A DNA stretch of 64,000 nt, taken from positions 29,998,141-30,062,140 of the forward strand of contig NC_087071.1 of NCBI RefSeq assembly GCF_963678635.1. Reading direction: 5' to 3'. The notes below the pieces were generated by a model. It saw only the letters and a program-made list of their open reading frames with translations, had not been told where the DNA came from and made no database searches. Below are positions 58,961-64,000 of this stretch, piece by piece (position 1 is the first letter of the stretch; each line of letters opens with the position of its first letter). The position numbers and the translations under genes were made by a program. Source of the DNA: Symsagittifera roscoffensis (taxonomy: Eukaryota; Xenacoelomorpha; Acoela; Convolutidae).

Positions 58961-59246
58961 AATAGCGACATTTGTGCTTTTTGCTCACCAACAGGAGCTC
59001 TTGATTTTGCATAAGCGTGTTTTTACGTGTACTTCTTATTTTCAGATTGATGACCAGCTAATTTAAAGCCGTGGATGATAACCGTTCTAACAAGAGGAAA
59101 AATGCAATTAACTAGCTTTAATGTAAAACGTGCGATACTTTGAGTTTTTAATGGGTTATTTTTTTGCTAGCCGCACTGTGTTTTATGGCTAAAAAAACTA
59201 ACTTAGGCTTTTTTGACGGTTAAAGTGACGAAAACGCTACATGCCC

Positions 59247-59673
59247 CAGGAGCGGATTTGAAGAAGGGGTGGATTCGACCCACTGCCGACCCAAAGGATT
59301 TGACCCCCTGCCAACCCAAAGGGTCCCCCTTTGCACTATTTTGAGGTATCCATTTTCGGCTGACTGACCTTAAAATTTTTATAAAGGCGCCTTTGGTGCC
59401 AATCTATACTAATTTTGAGGAGGAAGCGCGCGCCCAAAAAACGCAATTTTTTGGTCGAAGTTTTCCAAAAAATGCTGAAAAACGCCTTTTTTTGGCATTT
59501 TTTCAAAAATTTGCCTGCAGCGGTGAAAATTTGATCAAATTAGGGTCTTAATACTGATTTGGGAGAGCTCAGAAAATCCATTTGGTCGACGTTAAAAAAA
59601 ATGTCGACAAATTTTTCAATTTTTTTTGAAAATTCGCCCCTTCCCCCTCGAGAAATTCTTAGATCCGCCCCTG
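59247..59673. mobile_element. 427-bp hAT MITE with 8-bp target-site duplication
   Basis: Ends CAGGAGCGGATTT and AGATCCGCCCCTG. Flanks ACATGCCC (59239-59246) and ACATGCAC (59674-59681) match in 7 of 8. The inside is G+C-richer than its surroundings, with CCCAAAGG-type phrases. CAGGGGCGGATC-type termini and 8-bp duplications are typical of hAT elements. Confidence 0.8.
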
Positions 59674-60625
59674 ACATGCACATTACGATTGCCAGATAAC
59701 GAATGTCGAGAAAATTGGGATACTCAGAAAATTGATCAATTAGAAAAGAACGGGCGTCAGAAACTAACTTATCGGACCAGTATCAAAAATTTAATTTTTT
59801 CATTTTGTTTCTAGCAATTTTGATATTTTTTCGACCATTCGTCCAGAGGGTTCAGTTCAGGCAAAAGAACAAACCTGATTCTACTATCGACAAACTCGGC
59901 GCTCCAATTACAGATTACAGTAAAATTGAGCTCAACCCAATCTCGCGTTTACCAGCTCTTACTTCTGATCCATTGAGAACAGAAAATTGTGAGTATGACC
60001 AGGCGCGGATCTAGGAATTTCTCTTTGCAGATTTTCAAAATCCCTTTTTTTTCGGCGGGCGCTCCCCCTCAAAATTATTATAGATTGGCGCCTTTAGAAA
60101 AATTTTAAGATCAGTCAGCCAAAAAATGAAATCACAAAATAGTACAAAGGTAGGACCCTTTGGGTCGGCAGGGGGTCGAATCCCTGAGGGGACGGGGAGT
60201 CTGCCTCCCCCCTTAAATCCGCTACTGAGTATGACTCGGATAAGTATTGGAATCAGGCGTTGCGCGAACCTATTCGGCCAAAAGTAGATAGCATGACAAA
60301 CAAACAGTGTACTTTTACATAAAACTATTCTAAAAAGTAGCCATCTATTTTTTAGATAAATTTTAGAGATATAAAAATAGATATAATTCAAATGGTCAAA
60401 AACTGCAATTAGTGAAATAAAACGATTAGGGCAGAAAAGCATTTTAATCACACCTTTCAATTTTAAGCCTGAGAGCTTAAACTTTTTGAGTGATCACCGA
60501 AAAGCATTTTTCTTTCTGTCTTTTTGGTTTTTGTAGCATTGGCCCATAATGAAGCATTCGCAATAGATACTAATATGCGTAAAACTCGGAATGACAAAAT
60601 TTTGCACTCGCCTGAAAAACAACAT
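59674..60625 (+). pseudogene. Possible coding remnant interrupted by hAT MITEs
   Basis: Tentative. A TTTTGTTTCTAG acceptor-like site precedes an open frame from about 59816 that reads KLGAPITDYSKIELNPIS and continues up to the MITE at 60000. Removing that MITE with one target duplication keeps the frame open (DSDKYWNQALREPIRPK) to TAA at 60320-60322. Left of it, 59674-59790 reads CTLRLPDNECRENWD, with the other MITE at its left edge. A further acceptor-like TTTTTGTAG precedes a short frame ending at about 60625 (LAHNEAFAIDTN). Codon use looks less A+T-driven than in the flanks. I recognise no family and see no clear donors, so this may be an old gene broken by transposons or a chance frame. 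Confidence 0.3.
60000..60227. mobile_element. 228-bp hAT MITE with perfect 8-bp target-site duplication
   Basis: Ends CAGGCGCGGATCTAGG and CCGCTACTG. AGTATGAC flanks it exactly on both sides (59992-59999 and 60228-60235). It is the same family as 59247-59673 in the opposite orientation, with an internal deletion. The perfect duplication marks it as the younger insertion. Confidence 0.88.
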
Positions 60626-60879
60626 TGAAGATACGTCTGGAATATGATCCGTGCTCGTTGCTTGAGGGTGAGGCAACATTAGCCAGCCCAGAAAAAAAAT
60701 CAAAAAAATTGCATGTAGTTCTTAAGCAGGGGCACAACAACGGTTCGCCGTGATAAGCTGTACAGCGCGTATGTTGGTCCTATCCCTCGTGGATAAATGA
60801 TCTTAATGAATATAGTCGTTGAAAACCTCCTTTTTGTTTGGTCTTGTGGTTGTTGTATGTTTGACCTATGATCGTTAAT

Positions 60880-61640
60880 GTTCTATTGAGGCATGTAAAA
60901 GTTCTTCTACCACCGATGTTTTGCGCTCTGTGATAGCTTGGCGGTTTTCATTATTGAATTAATCCCCAGCCATCCCCCAGAACCAATCGTTCAGGGGGTT
61001 CAGGTCAGAGCTTTGAACGGTACTTGTGGCTTCCGACTGATTAATTGATCGCGAAATTTGGTTTGTAGCCAAGCCATGACTGAACGCGTGGGGTATCCCA
61101 TCCTGCATAAACGAGCATCGAAGTAGGTGTCATCTGTTTTCGAGAAGAGGTCAAAAATGATTTGCAAGCTTTTCTTTGAAGCAAAACTGATTGCAGCTAA
61201 CTAGTTGATCGTTATGATCGACAAAACAAAACGGTGCCTTCGAGCACTCCAAACCAGCTCCTATTTTTTTTGCCGAAGTAGCAGCGCTTAAAAATGCATT
61301 TGGGGTTCTCAACAGTCCAAAGTTTCAAGTTTTGTGCCTTTCGCGCTGCATCCAGGACCCAACATTTTTCGTCACCAAAAATAACATATTCTGAGAAAAA
61401 CTGACTTCTTTCAAAAACCTTGTGCAAAAAGAGTCTCTGAGAGGGTAGTTCTTAGGGTTATTTTTTGAAAAAATCTATTTTTGTAAGATTTCATATTCAA
61501 CGAATGCCCCCTTCGTTCTCCAAACATTCGTCAAGGACGCACATTGATTGTGAGTTTCTGCGCGCTTTGTGAAATGATGTTTCTATTTTGTTTGAAAAAT
61601 GTTTCTACATTGTTGAGCTCATCGTGAAAAGAGTTTGGTC
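60880..61640 (-). pseudogene. mariner/Tc1-type transposase, degenerate
   Basis: Reading leftward: a helix-turn-helix-like remnant (ISQSAQKLTINVRP, about 61540-61590); the first catalytic block VIFGDEKCWVLDAA (about 61340-61390); the second, QDGIPHAFSHG (about 61080-61120), in the place of the family's QDGAPAH; and SSDLNPLNDWFWG (about 60975-61015), matching SPDLNPLDYWFWG. The blocks sit in different frames with stops, so it is dead. The GDE block keeps the first Asp of the DDE/D triad. Terminal repeats were not identified. Confidence 0.7.
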
Positions 61641-62770
61641 GACTAACTCCTCGGGCGGTACTTTCTCTATAACATTGAAACTTTTGCTAACTTCGTTCGA
61701 ATGAACAACGATGGTCTGTAATATCGTCCCGAATTCAATGAAATAAAGTAATGGAGTAAATAATGCCTTCTAATCTATGCGGTTGATGGATTTTGGCGAT
61801 AAAGAGCTCGGATAGAGCATGGACTTTTTACAAGGTTTGAATGAAATGGATTTTTTCTCAAGGCGTTTCACTTGAGTAAGTAATGTTTATTCTAGCAAAA
61901 ATAAGTATTCAACTGTCTATCTGATGAAATGAACTGTTCACCCCGTTGTATCATATCTGTTGAACAGTTAACGTCACAATTTGCATTTAATTTACGGTGA
62001 TTTCTGTTATTGAGATACTTCAAACAATGTACTAGTGTTTGCAGTTCAATAATGCCTATTACTAAATTTCGTTCTTAGAATGAGCTTTTCAAGGTTGATT
62101 CAAAAATTAAATCATAATACTGAAAATTGATTTAAATGGAAAACATTAATAGAAAAAGTTTCTCTTTTTTATCGCTTGTTAAGACCAAATGAAAAAAATA
62201 AAATAAATCAAACTAAAACGCATAATTCTACAAATCCTCAGCAAAATTTTTTGAAAAATTTTAGCAGTTTTATGCAATCTTCAAGCAAAACCTAAATAAT
62301 ATTGGTGGAACCAAATGAGCGAATAAGAAAAAAGTTAAAACGATTTTTATAATAAATGATCTTTTAAATCAAAGTTATTCACTAGCTGTATTTATATCTG
62401 AATAAAAAAATTGCGATACATTACGAGGCCAAACTGTGTATTTTTTGAATAGTGTGCGGTATCCGCAACAAGGACGATCTTTTTGTTCTTTTTTGGTTGT
62501 TTTATTTCCTTCGGTTTTTCGACAAAAGTAAAACAAAATTTGGTTGGTAAATTTGGTTTCTGGTAGTTGGTTTTCGAGAAATTTTAGTTAATAAATTTTT
62601 TTTTTTTTTCATATTGACTAATACTGCTAACGCGTCATAACTGGCTTGATTCACTTAGCACTTATGTAGACTCATAAATGGCGTGCGTCACGTAAGACAT
62701 TTTGTAGACTCAAAGTTTTAATCATTCAGTTTTTGCCAGTAGCGTTATCGGTCATATACTTGCTTGTGTA
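61641..62770. other. Gene-less A+T-rich sequence
   Basis: No coding region, RNA gene or complete repeat recognised. A phrase ATTACGAGGCCAAACTG (about 62419) resembles the 23-bp doublet TATCACGA-GAGGCCAAAC at about 1363-1402. Confidence 0.45.
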
Positions 62771-62797
62771 TGCGAAGTGCAACTTCGCCTCTGTGTA
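62771..62797 (+). repeat. SINE tail hairpin with compensatory base change
   Basis: GCGAAGT-GCA-ACTTCGC followed by CTCTGTGTAG. Relative to the consensus GCGAAGC-GCA-GCTTCGC, both members of the loop-closing pair have changed (C-G to T-A), so pairing is preserved. Confidence 0.6.
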
Positions 62798-63635
62798 GAA
62801 TGTTATTTTTTGAAATTCATAATTCAGTTTACTCGATAATTGATTGAAAGTGAAAACTGATTTTTTGTGACAACTGCCAAGGAAAACCTAACATAATTGA
62901 TTATTGTCCCTGAAACTCCAGTGCCAGGGATTCATTGTTTACATGTTGTGATGAATTTGATTTTTCTTTAATCTAAAGGTTGGGTCTGAAGCAAGAGGGT
63001 TTTGTGAAGGTTCTTTTGACATCATTAAGAGCAAAATTTTTCAATAAAATAGTTGGTATGGTAATTGTACTAACTATCAATAATTAACGTGTTTAATTAC
63101 TTGTATCTAGAATCCAGGAACATACAGACACAATTGTGCGCCTATTAAGTGCACAGTTTATCCTCGTAATGTAACAATACCTGTAAAATAAGTAAAAATG
63201 AAAAACACACACTATTAATAATCATGATTTGTGTAGAAATTTTCATGCAAAAGATCTCAAAAGTATGTTTATTCTCGTTATCCCGAGTTCTCGGAAGTTT
63301 CATCTAAAGTTCAGATTTATATCAGCATAGGTTAAATTAATCTCTTTAACGATTTTTACAAAGGTTTCACCAAGCTATCAACTATCAAAAATTATACAAA
63401 AATGATAACGAATGTTCTTTGAAACCTAAATACAAAAGATTTTTTTTTACCATGTAGATAAGGTGTGCCATTGAAAATTGGATAAAGTGTGAGGTTTTTG
63501 ACAGCTTGAGAATTTTTTTTCCATTTTTATCATGATGCACAAACCAAAACTTTTTTCACCAACCTAATACTTTGACTCACTATAATTCACCTCTATTCGC
63601 AAAAAAAATTAGAAAAGTCTTTTACCTCTTTTTAC
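62798..63635. other. Gene-less A+T-rich sequence
   Basis: Nothing recognised beyond homopolymer runs. Confidence 0.4.
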
Positions 63636-63855
63636 TTAAGCAAAGCTTGTGTTATAGTATGAACTCCAACCTTTTTTCCAACCTGAGTTGCAAATATTGT
63701 TGCGACGCAAAGATTGTTGCGACAAAAAAGGTTAATTTTGAAAGTGCTCATTGAAAATTGTTCACACAAGTAAAGCTTGTGTGACGGTATGAACTCTCTA
63801 TTTTTCCAACCTAAGTCGCAAATATAAGTGTTCATTTTGAAAGTGTTCATTTTGA
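63636..63855 (+). repeat. Two imperfect direct repeats about 130 bp apart
   Basis: AAAGCTTGTGT, GTATGAACTC and TTTTTCCAACCT-AGT occur in order at about 63640-63705 and again at about 63770-63826. GAAAGTG-TCATT follows each copy and is itself doubled at about 63839-63853. Confidence 0.6.
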
Positions 63856-63909
63856 TCAAAAACCAGCTATTAAGTACAGCCAAATAGCACTTTAGCTTCA
63901 AGGTACCAT

Positions 63910-63990
63910 GGATATGTAGCGTAGAGGTTATGGTAGGAGACCCGCAACAAAATAAGAGGTTTCGAACCTGGGCAAGGTCGGTTGTTTTTA
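63910..63990 (+). repeat. tRNA-like sequence, probable SINE head, cut by the window end
   Basis: TAGCGTAGAGG at about 63918-63928 is a perfect Pol III A box. GGTTTCGAACC at about 63960 stands as B box with one extra T. The arms do not form a proper acceptor or T stem, so it is unlikely to be a functional tRNA gene. Confidence 0.45.
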
Positions 63991-64000
63991 ATAAAAATTT

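Noticed and set aside
60035-60460. 141-codon minus-strand frame
   Set aside because: Nearly half of it is the hAT MITE read in reverse. The candidate coding remnant is on the other strand.
63910-63990. Functional tRNA gene
   Set aside because: The A box is perfect, but the acceptor and T stems do not pair and the B box has an extra base. It fits a SINE head better.

Overview
This is a window of animal (metazoan, invertebrate-like) nuclear DNA. It is A+T-rich and gene-poor, genes are split by GT-AG introns, and most of it is decayed transposable elements and segmental repeats. A BEL/Pao LTR element, non-LTR (LINE) fragments, hAT and mariner remnants, tRNA-derived SINEs and many palindromic MITEs are present. 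I cannot name the species or phylum from the sequence.

Layout. 1-760: 3' end of a hAT transposon, then the 3' end of a LINE. 2257-8166: a dead BEL/Pao element with two diverged LTRs of about 169 bp. 7678-17219: a tandem duplication carrying the BEL 3' end and a carboxylesterase-family gene. The first esterase copy (8401-12357) is broken. The second (13059-17992, four exons, 595 residues) is open and keeps a Ser-Glu-His triad. 17850-26067: a 4109-bp tandem duplication that starts in the last esterase exon and includes part of a minus-strand LINE. The LINE's 5' part, with an SGNH-hydrolase-like domain, continues to about 27100. 28397-29607: a third copy of esterase intron 3 sequence. 29600-44100: no gene found; a pyrimidine-rich TATC tract, dispersed repeats, SINEs and an older tandem duplication (35393-42068).

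44194-55061 is the second real gene. It has six exons and predicts a secreted or membrane-anchored protein of 1037 residues with an AMOP domain, a VWD domain and a hydrophobic C-terminus, in the SUSD2/Mesh/MUC4 style. Its introns carry a higher-order tandem repeat (48190-50760) and a minisatellite (53770-54460).

55062-64000: MITE pairs, a degenerate mariner transposase, and a possible coding remnant (59674-60625) hit by hAT MITEs, two of them with 8-bp target-site duplications.

The most notable signals are: (1) a SINE family ending in a short hairpin whose pairing is kept by compensatory changes; (2) an 851-bp near-perfect palindrome transposon copied with the esterase intron; (3) three separate local tandem duplications, two with visible microhomology at the junction; (4) the only intact esterase copy lying about 235 bp downstream of a retrotransposon LTR. 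The two genes have no evident functional link. I found no clearly new multi-gene system.
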